A DNA stretch of 64,000 nucleotides from Sulfidibacter corallicola (GTDB lineage: Bacteria; Acidobacteriota; Holophagae; Acanthopleuribacterales; Acanthopleuribacteraceae), in NCBI RefSeq assembly GCF_017498545.1, contig NZ_CP071793.1, forward strand, positions 11,464,256 to 11,528,255, written 5' to 3'. The translations under genes and the position numbers were made by a program. Shown here piece after piece: positions 1 through 9,700 of this stretch. Below the pieces are notes generated by a model that was given only the letters and a program-made list of their open reading frames with translations, searched no databases and was not told the origin of the DNA. How positions within the stretch are numbered: position 1 is the first letter of the stretch; each line of letters begins with the position of its first letter.

Positions 1-2735
1 CAGTTCCCTCGACGCATCTCGCGAAGGGGCAACGCCCGCGCTTCGAGAACGCGACGGAAGTGCACCAGTGGATGTCCCAAACCAGACTGGAAATGGCAGC
101 CACCTTCAAGAGCCTGGCCTTTTGGTTCATCCTCGGCATGGCCGTGCTGACTCTGCTCCTGGCGACCACGGCGTTCATGACCGGCGCGCGCGGCGCACCG
201 CTGTACCCCACCACGGCCAACATGCTGGACTCGATCCGCGGTGTCCTGTCCGTTCCGTTGCTTCTCGTCGTGATCTATTACGGCGCCGAGATGGTGTTCC
301 GCGAGCGGCACCATCGCGTGGCGGAAATCACCGACGCACTGCCCTACCCGAATTGGGTCATGCCGATCGCCAAGCTGACGGCACTCCTGGCCATGGTCGC
401 GACCATGCTGTCGGTCTGCGGGCTGACGGCGGTGACCTATCAATATGCGAGCGGCTACCCGGACGTGGAGTGGGGGCTCTACCTGGGCGGGCTGCTGGGA
501 AATTACGGGGCGCCCTTCTACCTGCTGTGCGCCCTCGCGATCTTTCTTCAGGTGGTCGGCAACCATCGCTTCCTGGGCATGTTCCTGATGCTGCTCTACG
601 TCGTGGGTCAAAACATCATGGACGGTCTGGACTTCCGCCACCACCTCCTGCGTTTGACCCTGCCGCGGGCACCCTACTCCGACCTGAATGGGTTCGGTCA
701 CTTTCTGGAGGCCCGCCTGTGGTTCGTCCTGCTCTGGTCGTTGGGAGCGGTTCTGCTGATGGGGCTGGTCCATCTGCTCTGGATGCGGGGCACGGAGGAC
801 AGGCGCCGATTCATCGGCCGGCTCCACCGGAAGCCAGGCACCCCGCTGCGCGTGCTGTTCACCGCGGCGGGAACGGCCTTTCTCGCCACCGCGGCATTTA
901 TCGGGTACAACGTTTACATCTTGAACGACTATCAAACGACCCGGGAGCGGCAGGCACTGGACGCCGAATACGAAAAGCGCTACGCCCAATACGCGAACCT
1001 GATCCAGCCGCGGGTGACGTCGGTCGAGGTCAAGGTGGATCTCTACCCCGCGGCGCGCGATCTGGAGGTCAGCGGTCGCTACCGGCTGGAACACCAGGGC
1101 GCGGAACCGATCGACTCGATTCACCTGAGCCTGCCGCGCAATCCGGACCTCGAGATGACCAAACTCGTGGTTTCCGGGGCGGAGCAGCGCCACGCCGACC
1201 CAACCCATGGCTATGTCATTCATAGGTTCGACGAACCCATGCAGCCAGGAGAGATTCGAGATCTCGAATTCGCGTTGCGTTGGGATACGCGTGGCTTCGT
1301 CAACGACGGCAGTTCACGGCGCCTGGTCCACAACGGCACCTTCCTCCTGAACCGCGAGATCATGCCCTTGCCCGGCTATCAACGAATCTTCGAACTCGAA
1401 GATCCCAAAGTGCGTCGCGAGCACGGCCTACCGCCCGCCAAGCCGATTCCGGACATCGAGGATCCCGGCGCCCGGGACTTCGGCGGGTTGAGCGGCGTGC
1501 GCTTCCAACGGGTCCGCTTCGAGGCCGTCATCGGTACGGAGGCGGGCCAGATCGCCATTGCACCGGGACGCCTGGTGAAGCGGTGGCAGGAGGGCGATCG
1601 GAACTATTTCCAGTACCGGTCGGAGGCGCCCATTCTCGACCTGCTCGCTTTTCTTTCGGCCGATTACCAAATCCAACGAGGCCGTTGGGAAGAGGTCGAT
1701 CTGGAGATCTATCACCATCATGGCCACGGCAGAAACAACCCGATCCTGATGGACGCGATGAAACGGTCACTGGCCTACTTCAGCGAGCACTTCGCACCTT
1801 ACCCCTATCGTCAGATGCGCATCGTCGAGTTCCCCGGCTACCAGGTGTTCGCCCAGGCATTCGCGAACACGGTGCCCTACTCCGAGCGGTTCGGGTTCAC
1901 GACCGATCAGCGGGATCCCGACGACCTGAACTTCACCTTCTTCGTGACGGCCCACGAAATTGCCCATCAGTGGTGGGGTCACCAGGTCATGAGTGCCGAT
2001 GTGGCGGGTGCCCCCACGATCGTGGAAAGCCTGGCGGAATACTCGGCCTGGATGGTCACGCAGGAGACCTTCGGCAGGGGGGTGATGCCGCGATACCTGA
2101 GATATGAGTTGGACCGTTACCTGCGCGGGCGAGGTGGCGAGACGGTTGGCGAGCGCCCCCTTTCCAAGACCTACGACCAGAGCTACATCCACTACGGTAA
2201 GGGCAGCATGGCCTTGTACGGCCTGCAGGCCTACATCGGCGAAGCGGCGGTCAACCGGGCGCTGCGGAAGTTCCACGACCGATTCGGGTTTCGCGAAGCG
2301 CCCTACCCCACGACAGAGGATCTGCTGGGTTACCTGCGTGCCGAGACGCCGGCTGAATTACAGGATTGGTTTACCGACACCTTCGAACGCATCGTGCTCT
2401 ATGACGTCAAGGTGAGCGGGGCATCCTGCCAAAAGCTGGATTCCGGTCGGTTCCGGGTTCGAATCGAAATGGAGAACCGGGTGCTGGATGCGGACAGCGA
2501 GGGCCGCGAGATGGCGCGACCCCACTTTCTCCTACCGGTGGAGATCGGCCTGTTCGCGGGCGACCGCGCTGAGCCCGACGCAGCCATCTACCACGTGCGC
2601 CATCTGCTGACGGAGGCGGACCGCACTCTGGAGATCGAGGTGGATCGGCGGCCGGACTGGGTGGGCATCGACCCCTACCACATCCTGATCGACCGCAACT
2701 GGGACGACAACGGCATGCGCATGCCAGCCGACTAG
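1..2735 (+). CDS. ABC-2 permease / M1 aminopeptidase fusion, 5' truncated by window edge
   Basis: The reading frame is open from base 3 to the stop at 2733-2735, so the true start lies upstream of the window; the in-frame GTG at 60 is probably internal. The visible N-terminal third holds about seven hydrophobic helices typical of an ABC-2 type permease half, followed from about residue 320 (counting from the GTG) by an M1 peptidase-like extracellular part. The zinc site HEIAHQWWGH lies at residues 632-641, with the third ligand Glu about 19 residues later in VESLAEY. The canonical GxMEN loop of M1 enzymes is replaced by a divergent AFANTVPYSE segment, as in other permease/peptidase fusions. 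Family members are normally about 1100-1200 residues with a second membrane half at the N-terminus, so roughly 250-300 residues are missing here. The partner ATPase would be expected just upstream. Substrate unknown. Confidence 0.85.
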   Translation, partial: VPSTHLAKGQRPRFENATEVHQWMSQTRLEMAATFKSLAFWFILGMAVLTLLLATTAFMTGARGAPLYPTTANMLDSIRGVLSVPLLLVVIYYGAEMVFRERHHRVAEITDALPYPNWVMPIAKLTALLAMVATMLSVCGLTAVTYQYASGYPDVEWGLYLGGLLGNYGAPFYLLCALAIFLQVVGNHRFLGMFLMLLYVVGQNIMDGLDFRHHLLRLTLPRAPYSDLNGFGHFLEARLWFVLLWSLGAVLLMGLVHLLWMRGTEDRRRFIGRLHRKPGTPLRVLFTAAGTAFLATAAFIGYNVYILNDYQTTRERQALDAEYEKRYAQYANLIQPRVTSVEVKVDLYPAARDLEVSGRYRLEHQGAEPIDSIHLSLPRNPDLEMTKLVVSGAEQRHADPTHGYVIHRFDEPMQPGEIRDLEFALRWDTRGFVNDGSSRRLVHNGTFLLNREIMPLPGYQRIFELEDPKVRREHGLPPAKPIPDIEDPGARDFGGLSGVRFQRVRFEAVIGTEAGQIAIAPGRLVKRWQEGDRNYFQYRSEAPILDLLAFLSADYQIQRGRWEEVDLEIYHHHGHGRNNPILMDAMKRSLAYFSEHFAPYPYRQMRIVEFPGYQVFAQAFANTVPYSERFGFTTDQRDPDDLNFTFFVTAHEIAHQWWGHQVMSADVAGAPTIVESLAEYSAWMVTQETFGRGVMPRYLRYELDRYLRGRGGETVGERPLSKTYDQSYIHYGKGSMALYGLQAYIGEAAVNRALRKFHDRFGFREAPYPTTEDLLGYLRAETPAELQDWFTDTFERIVLYDVKVSGASCQKLDSGRFRVRIEMENRVLDADSEGREMARPHFLLPVEIGLFAGDRAEPDAAIYHVRHLLTEADRTLEIEVDRRPDWVGIDPYHILIDRNWDDNGMRMPAD

Positions 2736-2752
2736 GTCATCGGAGCAATCGA

Positions 2753-3448
2753 TCAACCCTGGGGCGATCGAGGCAACGAGGCCAAGCGAAGCAACCAGGC
2801 GTGAAAGTGTGGGCATCGGTCGCGCATGGTGGCCATGCCGATCGCTGCGGCGATTCGGTTTCCCATCGCGACCTTCTTGTATCCGGGCAACCACGCCATC
2901 AGGTACTTCGACGGGCCCTTGGCCTCGTTGATATGTTCGGGTGTTTCAAACTGGGACAGGGCTTTCCGGATTTTTCGCTCATCGATTTCGGTGATCTCGG
3001 ACAGGATCGCCGGATCACTGAAAAGCAAGGCTTCGAACTCGTGCATCGCGAAATAGGGAATGAACCGACGGCCTACACCGTAGCGAGGTAGCGAATCCTC
3101 CAGCACCGCGCGAGTCTCGGCTTCGATGATCTCGGCTTTCCGCCCCGGATCGAGCTTGGTTCCGGCTTTGGCCAGATCCGAGATGCGTTCCCTGCCCGGC
3201 CACTTGGGATCGATGCGGAAGAAATCCAACATGGTCGTCACAAAGGTGTCGTTTCGTTGTTTGAGCAGGCGAGCGATGTCCTTTCTGGCGCGCTCGAAAC
3301 GCACATCGCCACCTTTGTGGCCAGGAGTACCGACCAACGTCGGATGAAGATACACGCCCTGGGAAGCCAATGCAGGCGCAAGGGATTCGCGAGCGAAAGT
3401 CCGTTCGGTTTGTCCCTCCACCAACAGGTACACTTCAACAGGGTTCAC
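2753..3448 (-). CDS. DUF4276 family protein (TOPRIM-like, partner of AAA ATPase)
   Basis: The protein has 231 residues from a GTG start at 3448, chosen because GGAGGGAGG lies just upstream on the minus strand; a longer frame from 3505 would run far into the ATPase gene. The N-terminus VEVYLLVEGQTE carries the invariant VEGxTE glutamate, followed later by a DFFRID acidic stretch and the motif MHEFEALLFSD, the hallmark of DUF4276. Such proteins are thought to have a TOPRIM-like nuclease fold and are nearly always encoded beside an AAA_21 ATPase. Here the two genes overlap by 14 bases, indicating translational coupling. The likely role, by analogy with split OLD-like or ATPase/TOPRIM abortive-infection pairs, is nucleic-acid cleavage under ATPase control; this is inference. 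The C-terminus may be slightly extended by unrelated sequence. Confidence 0.82.
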   Translation of the reverse strand: MNPVEVYLLVEGQTERTFARESLAPALASQGVYLHPTLVGTPGHKGGDVRFERARKDIARLLKQRNDTFVTTMLDFFRIDPKWPGRERISDLAKAGTKLDPGRKAEIIEAETRAVLEDSLPRYGVGRRFIPYFAMHEFEALLFSDPAILSEITEIDERKIRKALSQFETPEHINEAKGPSKYLMAWLPGYKKVAMGNRIAAAIGMATMRDRCPHFHAWLLRLASLPRSPQG

Positions 3449-4544
3449 GGACGGGACCTCCCTCCACGACGTTTTTGCGCCACAAATCGCCGAGCGAGTA
3501 GTCATCCAGCCACGAAACCAACGCTTCGGGTTTCAGACGCGCGAAGGTGGAGGCACCTTTCTCCCGGTTGACCACCACGATGTGCTCGGGATCGAAACAG
3601 TCCACCAAGGTGGGCGATTGCGTCGACACGATCACCTGGGTGCGCTTTGCCGTGGAGCGAATCATTTCGGCCAGGATCTCGATGGCGTAGGGATGCAGAC
3701 CCAGCTCGGGTTCGTCGATCAGAATCGTGGAAGGCGGATGGGGCTGCAAAAGCGCCGTGGCCAGGCAGATGAACCGGATGGTGCCGTCGGAAAAGTGATA
3801 GGGCTGCATCGGGTAATCGGAACCCACTTGCCGCCAGGCGAGCTTCACGACCGTTTTCTCTCCCATGGACGTGGACTCCAGAACGAAATCATCGAAAAAC
3901 GGGGTCACGAGGCGCACGCTGTCGACGATGTCGCGATACTGTCGCGGCGATGTGTTTTTCAAAGCGAGCAGGAAAGGCGCGATGTTGCCGGCGTCGGCTC
4001 TGAAGTGGCGGTGATCTTCGACAATTTCGGAGCGCCGCATGGCTGCATTTTTGCCGGTATCGTGGAAATGGTAGAAAGTCCAACTGGAGACTGACTCATG
4101 GACATAGTGACCAACACCACGCCTCGCGGACAAGCCAGTCCGGTTTTTCACGATACTTAAATGGCTTTCAAAGTCATTCTTACCAATGGTTTGCCAACCA
4201 CCTAAATGGTACTTTTGTTCCTCGAGCGTAATCAGCAACTTCTCTTGGGCTGTCGGTTCCAATTGAAAGCGATACTCGTTCGGACCGAAAACGAAATGAG
4301 CCGAGATCGCGGAAGTCAGCTTGGGTCCATTGAACAGGAAATCGTAGGCGCCACCTCCACCGAGCACATAACGAGAGAGATTTTGATCCACCATCGCGCG
4401 CAGCAATCGAAACATCTCGAGGAAATTGCTCTTGCCCGCACCATTGCCGCCAATCAGCACATTGAGGCTGCAGAGTTCAAAATCCTTCAATGCGCGAATG
4501 GACTTGAACCCTTCGATGGTGATTTTATCCAAGGGGTGCGCCAC
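3435..4544 (-). CDS. AAA family ATPase (AAA_21, RecF/OLD-like) of a DUF4276 module
   Basis: The product has 369 residues. The GTG start at 4544 is preceded by AAGGAGG; upstream in-frame ATGs lack a ribosome site. The opening ITIEGFKSI and Walker A GGNGAGKSN are typical of SMC/RecF-type ATPases. Walker B with its signature region reads TILIDEPELGLHP, followed by a switch-like VIVSTQSPTLVD. The architecture (N-terminal lobe, long insertion, C-terminal lobe) matches AAA_21 proteins that pair with DUF4276, RloB or DUF4435 nucleases. It is first in a two-gene operon with the DUF4276 gene (14-base overlap) and is divergent from the C39-like protease gene. Expected function: an ATP-driven sensor or motor controlling the partner nuclease, plausibly in phage defence. 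The family call is firm, the biological role is not proven. Confidence 0.88.
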   Translation of the reverse strand: MAHPLDKITIEGFKSIRALKDFELCSLNVLIGGNGAGKSNFLEMFRLLRAMVDQNLSRYVLGGGGAYDFLFNGPKLTSAISAHFVFGPNEYRFQLEPTAQEKLLITLEEQKYHLGGWQTIGKNDFESHLSIVKNRTGLSARRGVGHYVHESVSSWTFYHFHDTGKNAAMRRSEIVEDHRHFRADAGNIAPFLLALKNTSPRQYRDIVDSVRLVTPFFDDFVLESTSMGEKTVVKLAWRQVGSDYPMQPYHFSDGTIRFICLATALLQPHPPSTILIDEPELGLHPYAIEILAEMIRSTAKRTQVIVSTQSPTLVDCFDPEHIVVVNREKGASTFARLKPEALVSWLDDYSLGDLWRKNVVEGGPVREPC

Positions 4545-4713
4545 CCGAATCCTCCTTGCCCGAACGATTGCTGGGAACAAGCATACCAAATCCCCCTTCC
4601 AGCTTTCGCTGGTTTCGTGTGCGGGTTATATTGCAAGATTGGAATCCATCTCGAAACAAGTGACGGACTCGCCGGGAGATGGAGACACTCGGTCTTTTTC
4701 GAAAGGGGGCATC

Positions 4714-5475
4714 TTGAACGGTTCGTTTTGGCAGCCCGCACCCATGTGGCGGCACACCCTCGTTTCCCTGGCCCTGATCTGGGTGTTCGGGCTTTTGGCG
4801 GTGGCTGGAGAGACCGATCCCGCGCCGGAGGAACAGGTACCGAGACAAAAACCCCACTCGGTCGTACCTCTCGAACAGAAAGACGGTCACTCCTGCGGAC
4901 GCCTGGCGATGAGCGCCCTGTACCGCAGTTATGGATTGGATCCGCAGAAAGCGCGTCTCCGCGAACGATTGGGCACCGACATCCCGCTGCTCCCGTTCGA
5001 CGAGGAAACCAAGGGCACCATTCAGCCCGATTTCCTGCGCGTGTTGAAGCAGGACGGATTCGCGCCGGAAGTCGTTCGGCTGAACCAGACCTACCACGAG
5101 GACCGCATCAAGGCGCACCTGAACGAACATCACGCGCTCGCCCTGATCAAACGCAAGGAGAACGGCAACCTTCACTGGGTCGTGTTGGCAGGATACCAGG
5201 CGCGCAACTTCGTCATCGCCGACTCCCTGAAGCCCCAGCCCTATCTGGAACCGGTCCATCCCTTTCTGCGGGAGAACGTCATGTCCGTCATCCTCGTCTC
5301 TCCCCAAAAGCCACAACCGCATACCGGTTTTTGGCAGGAGCACCTGAAGGGCGTGTGGGACATGGGCGCCATGTGGTTCGTGAAATACCTGACCGAGCCG
5401 GTCACCCTGATCCTCGTGTGCGTGGCCGCCTTCGTCGCAGGCAGGCGCTTCAGAAGAAGATACCGAACTCCGTGA
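4714..5475 (+). CDS. Membrane-anchored peptidase C39-like protein
   Basis: The protein has about 253 residues. The TTG at 4714 has an AAAGGGGG stretch four bases upstream; an ATG at 4744 without such a site would give 243 residues and an equally good leader. An N-terminal hydrophobic segment (HTLVSLALIWVFGLLAVAG) is followed by LEQKDGHSCGRLAMSALYRSYG, resembling the Q...CG nucleophile region of C39 cysteine peptidases; HWVVLAGY and VIADSL fit the later His and Asp. A second hydrophobic segment, LILVCVAAFVAG, sits at the C-terminus followed by an Arg-rich tail, suggesting a periplasmic domain with membrane anchors at both ends. No bacteriocin ABC exporter is nearby, so a role in double-glycine leader removal is unsupported. 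Divergent from the AAA/DUF4276 operon with about 170 bases between. Confidence 0.6.
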   Translation: MNGSFWQPAPMWRHTLVSLALIWVFGLLAVAGETDPAPEEQVPRQKPHSVVPLEQKDGHSCGRLAMSALYRSYGLDPQKARLRERLGTDIPLLPFDEETKGTIQPDFLRVLKQDGFAPEVVRLNQTYHEDRIKAHLNEHHALALIKRKENGNLHWVVLAGYQARNFVIADSLKPQPYLEPVHPFLRENVMSVILVSPQKPQPHTGFWQEHLKGVWDMGAMWFVKYLTEPVTLILVCVAAFVAGRRFRRRYRTP

Positions 5476-5531
5476 ACCTCCCTGCCTAAGCACACTTCGC
5501 CTGTTCAACCCGCCGAGTCTTTCTGCGCGAC

Positions 5532-6200
5532 CTCCGTGAACTCTCTTGAAACGAATCCGCTCGGAGTCCCCGAATGCCGAGAGATTCGTCGTGCCCGGTA
5601 GGTACATCCGCCGGATGTACTATTCGAAGTGATCCATGTGAGGAGTTCCCGCAGGCTTTGAGAGTCGGCACGGCGGTAAGTTGGCCGGCCCGGCCGACAC
5701 TTCGAAGCGCCAATGCTACGCAAGATCGAGCGGGAAAAGAGCGAAGCAGATAAGCCGGGTCTCTAGATCTCTCGATGATCGGTTTCTATCCATGTCAGGT
5801 CACTTCGATGCTGCCATACCGGCCGTGCTCAACCTACAGACTTTACGTCGCTTGCGCACAGGCGGGTTCCCCGAGCTGGCTCGCTTCGGGTTGTTTCTTT
5901 CTCGAAATCGAGCGGGTTTTCCCGCTGGTGCGCGGCTCTTATGTAACAAACTCTGTAAAGTTCGAAGATAAGGACAAAAACCTAAAAAGGCGGATGTGCG
6001 GGGAGTTCGTCGAAAAATGTCGGCCCGGCGGGCCAACTTACTGCAACGACGCCCCTCTCGTGAATGCGGGAACTCCCAGCGATTCGCTTCGATTAGTTAC
6101 CCACTTGAAACCCGATGGCCGGTGTGCCGGTGGTTCGGCATACCGACCACCGGCATTCCGGCCCCGGCCTGGGCGGCGACTCTGTAGTAACAAAACTGCC
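5532..6200 (+). repeat. Mosaic intergenic repeat, copy 1 (composite)
   Basis: This stretch fills the gap between the C39-like gene and the RHS gene. It begins with CTCTCTTGAAACGAA and ends with a GGCCTGGGCGGCGACTC end shared by copies at about 17667-18085, 46698-47195, 55330-55705 and 61011-61490. The first half (to about 5780) matches the copy at 55435-55705 in reverse; the second half (about 5880-6200) matches the 17.7, 46.7 and 61.0 kb copies, including a block around 5926-6010 and a GTTACCCACTTGAAACCC block. No convincing coding frame runs through it. Confidence 0.7.
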
Positions 6201-6706
6201 ACATCGACAAAAAAGGACCTACAAAAGCATTCTCTCCGCCAAAATCGACGTCGCACCACGACCCGAGGATCCTTGTTTTGATGAGGTTGTTTTCGGGTTT
6301 ACCAATTCTATACGCCTCGATTATAACTATTTACACAATTCGGGCAGGCACCCGGTGCGCGGTCGCGAGCCCCCAACCACCATTCCCATCGCGTGGATCG
6401 AGTGGTGTCTTCCGGATCGCTTCCGGGCGAACCGTCACCGCAGGCCCGTGCAACCCAATCCCCGAATAACCGGGAACCATCCGTCACTCAATTCTCCCCC
6501 GATCGAGGCGGATCCAACCCATTCTCCCCCAACCGGATTTACCCCACTCGCCACGCATACCCAAAATCGGCCTCCCCAACTCCCGGCACTTTCATGCCCT
6601 CTCTTAAAGTTCCGGGACAGGGAACCGGTCTGCCCGCGTGCGGGCGGGTTTCTCCGTCTTTCGTGTTCATCTCATTCATTTAGGTAATAAAGGAGCGTTC
6701 AGCCAC
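6201..6706. other. Intergenic region upstream of RHS gene
   Basis: About 500 bases without a supported gene. Only the ribosome site AAAGGAG (about 6689-6695) ahead of the RHS start is recognisable. The T- and A-containing stretch around 6290-6340 could hold a promoter but no convincing -35/-10 pair was found. Confidence 0.4.
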
Positions 6707-9700
6707 ATGAGAAAACGTTCATTTTCTCTATGCTCATTGATTTTTCTGCACCTCGCCTTCCATCCCGCGCTCGTCGCACAAAGTCCTCCCACCTGTCAAA
6801 ACTGCGCGAACGGGAACATCCTGATCGAGCAGGACCTCGTCATCGATCTCGGGGGCGACGTCCCGAGTTACACCGGCGATCCGGATCTGAATCCCTATGT
6901 TCGCAGCCAACGTGAGGGCGATTCGCCCAGCCAATGGACGATCCACGTCGAGGCGTCCAATCAGGCGCCCGAGGTCGCGATCGAGGCCCCGGTAAACTTC
7001 GCGGAATTCACCGAACCGGCGGAATTCCTCATCTCCGTCCAAGACGAAAACCTGGTTTCCTGGAGCCTGAGCTACACCCTCAAAGGACGGGATTGCTGGC
7101 AGCAGATCGAGGCCGGTACCGGTCCGATCGAACGATCCTACGCGGGTTTGCTGCCCACCCATCTCCTGCCCAACGGGCTCTATACCGTTCGCTTGACCGC
7201 GACCGATCTCGAGGGAGAAACGACGACCCTGGATCATCACTACCGGGTCTACGGCCGGCTGGACCTGGGCAGCTATCACAGATCCTTCGAGGAACTCTCC
7301 ATCCCCACGCCAGGCCTGCCGCTCGGGGTCACGCGCACCTACCACGCTGGCGACGCCTGTTCCGGCGACTTCGGTCGCGGTTGGCGCCTGCCGGATCTCG
7401 TGGTTCAGGACACCACGACCATGGGCGGAGCCTGGAACGTGACCAAAACCTCGGTCGGCGGTACCACCCGGTTCTGTATCGAAGAACTGGCTCCCCACTA
7501 TATCCACATCGTCTACCCCGACGGCGAAACCGGTCGCTTCGCCTTCGTCCTCGACAACCCCTGCCAAACGGTTTCGGTGCCGGTTGAATTGACCGGTCGC
7601 TTCGTGGCCATGCAGGGCACGCGCGGGACCCTGATCGATCCCGACCACCCACAACTCCGTCTGCGCCGAGTATTCGGCGAGAATCCGCGGTACGTCGTCG
7701 TCACCCCGAACGGCAACCTGTACGATCCGCAACGGTTCGTTCTCTCCACGCCGGAACGCATCCACCACGAGATCGTTTTGAACGAGGGTATCGTGGACAG
7801 CTCGGACGAGCTCGGCAACGGCATCGAATACCGAAACGACGGCATCTCCCACACCGCCGGTTTGGACATCCGTTTCGAGCGGGACGAACAAGGGCGGATC
7901 ACGACGCTGTTCGACCCCATGGGCAATCCGACCCACTACGAATACGACGCCGAGGGCCATCTGCAGGCCGTCTACGACGCGACCGGAAACCCCACCCTCT
8001 TCGGTTACGACGAGATGCATCGCCTCATCGAAATCACCGGCCCCGTGGGTAACCTGATCGCCCATCTCGAATACGACCCCGAGGGTCTGCTGAACTCTCG
8101 AATCGAGCCAGGTATCGCTTCGGTGCAGTACGGCTACGATTTCGCCCAGCCCGGCGCCGCGCGGCGCACCGAAACCGATTTCGTCGGCAACATGCGCGAG
8201 GTGATGTTCGACACCTTCGGGAACCCGATCCGCGAGGTCGATCCCAACGGCATCGAAACCCACTACGGTTACGATCATGCCCAGCGGCTGATGGCCCGAA
8301 CGGTCGCGGTCGGCACCCACCTGGAAGCCACGACGACCTGGATCTACGACCTGCAGGGCAATCTGCACACCGTCACCGATGCCGAAGGTAACACGACCAC
8401 CTATGACTACGATTCGACCAACCGGCTGCACGCCGTGCGGGACAGTCAGGGCGAAATCGAATCCTATGCCTACGATTCGGTGGGTCGCCTGGCGGCGGTG
8501 ACCGACGCCATGGGTCACACCACCACGTTCGAACATCAGCCAGGCCCGGAGGGCATGCGCACGATCACCACCGATCCGCTGGGACACAGCACGGTGGTCG
8601 AGAGAAACCACTTCGGCTTCGTGATAGGGGAAATCGACGCCAACGGCAACGAAACCTGGTTCTCCCACGACGAAATGGGGCGCGTACTGACGACGTCGAA
8701 GCAGGTTTTCGACGAATTCGGATCGCAAATGCACTGGCGTTGGGAAACCGAATACGATGTCCTGGGCCGGATCATCCGCGAATCCGATCCCACCGGCGCG
8801 AGCACCCACACCGAATACGACGAGGCCGGCCGGGTGACCACCCGTATCGACGGCAACGGAAACCGCACCGAATATCGCTACGACGAAATGAACAACCCGA
8901 TGGAACGCATCCGACCGGACGGTATCGCACTCACCGCCTCGTTCGATCTCAACGGCAACCGCATCTCTCAAATGGATGCCAAGGGTCGCGAGACCACCTT
9001 CGAATACGACGCCCACCAACGTCTCACGCGCACTTCCTATCCCGACGGTACCGTGGAGGAACGCGAATACGACGAGGCTGGCAACGTCATCAGGGAAATG
9101 GATCGCGACGGTCGTTCGCGCCACTTCGAAGACTACACCCTCACCGGAAAACCCCGGGGCATTCACATCGGGTACGACTACTTCGAACAGTACCAGTACG
9201 ACCTGCGCGGCAACGTCACCAGCGCGAGGTACGGTCACCAGCCCGAAATCCTGTTCGCTTACGATTCCAAGAACCGGTTGATCCAAAGGGAGCAAGCGGG
9301 CGCACGGTTCACCTGGGATTACGACGAATTGGATCGCGTCATTCGCGCCGAAGACGCCCTGAACAACGCGACCGGCTACCACTACGATCCCAACGGCAAC
9401 CGCATCGGCGTGATGGACGCCCGGGGTCACTACACCCACTTCGAATACGATGCGATGGGTAACCAGATCGCAGAGGTGGATCCGCTTGGTCGCCGAACCG
9501 CTCGCGGCTACGATCACGCCGGCCGGATGATCCGAACCACCCTGCCGATGGGCGAGCAGGAAACCTACAGCTACGATCCCAACGGCAACTTGGGCGAGAA
9601 GCACGACTTCAACGGTCAGTCGTTTCACTACCACTACGACGCCTTCGACCGCCTGATCGAGCGCCAGCTCCCCGACGGCCACGAATCCTACGAGTACGAC

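Noticed and set aside
4206..5489. 427-codon alternative frame across the C39-like gene
   Set aside because: Its translation is Arg/Pro/Gly-rich out-of-frame sequence; the C39-like frame has a leader and motifs.
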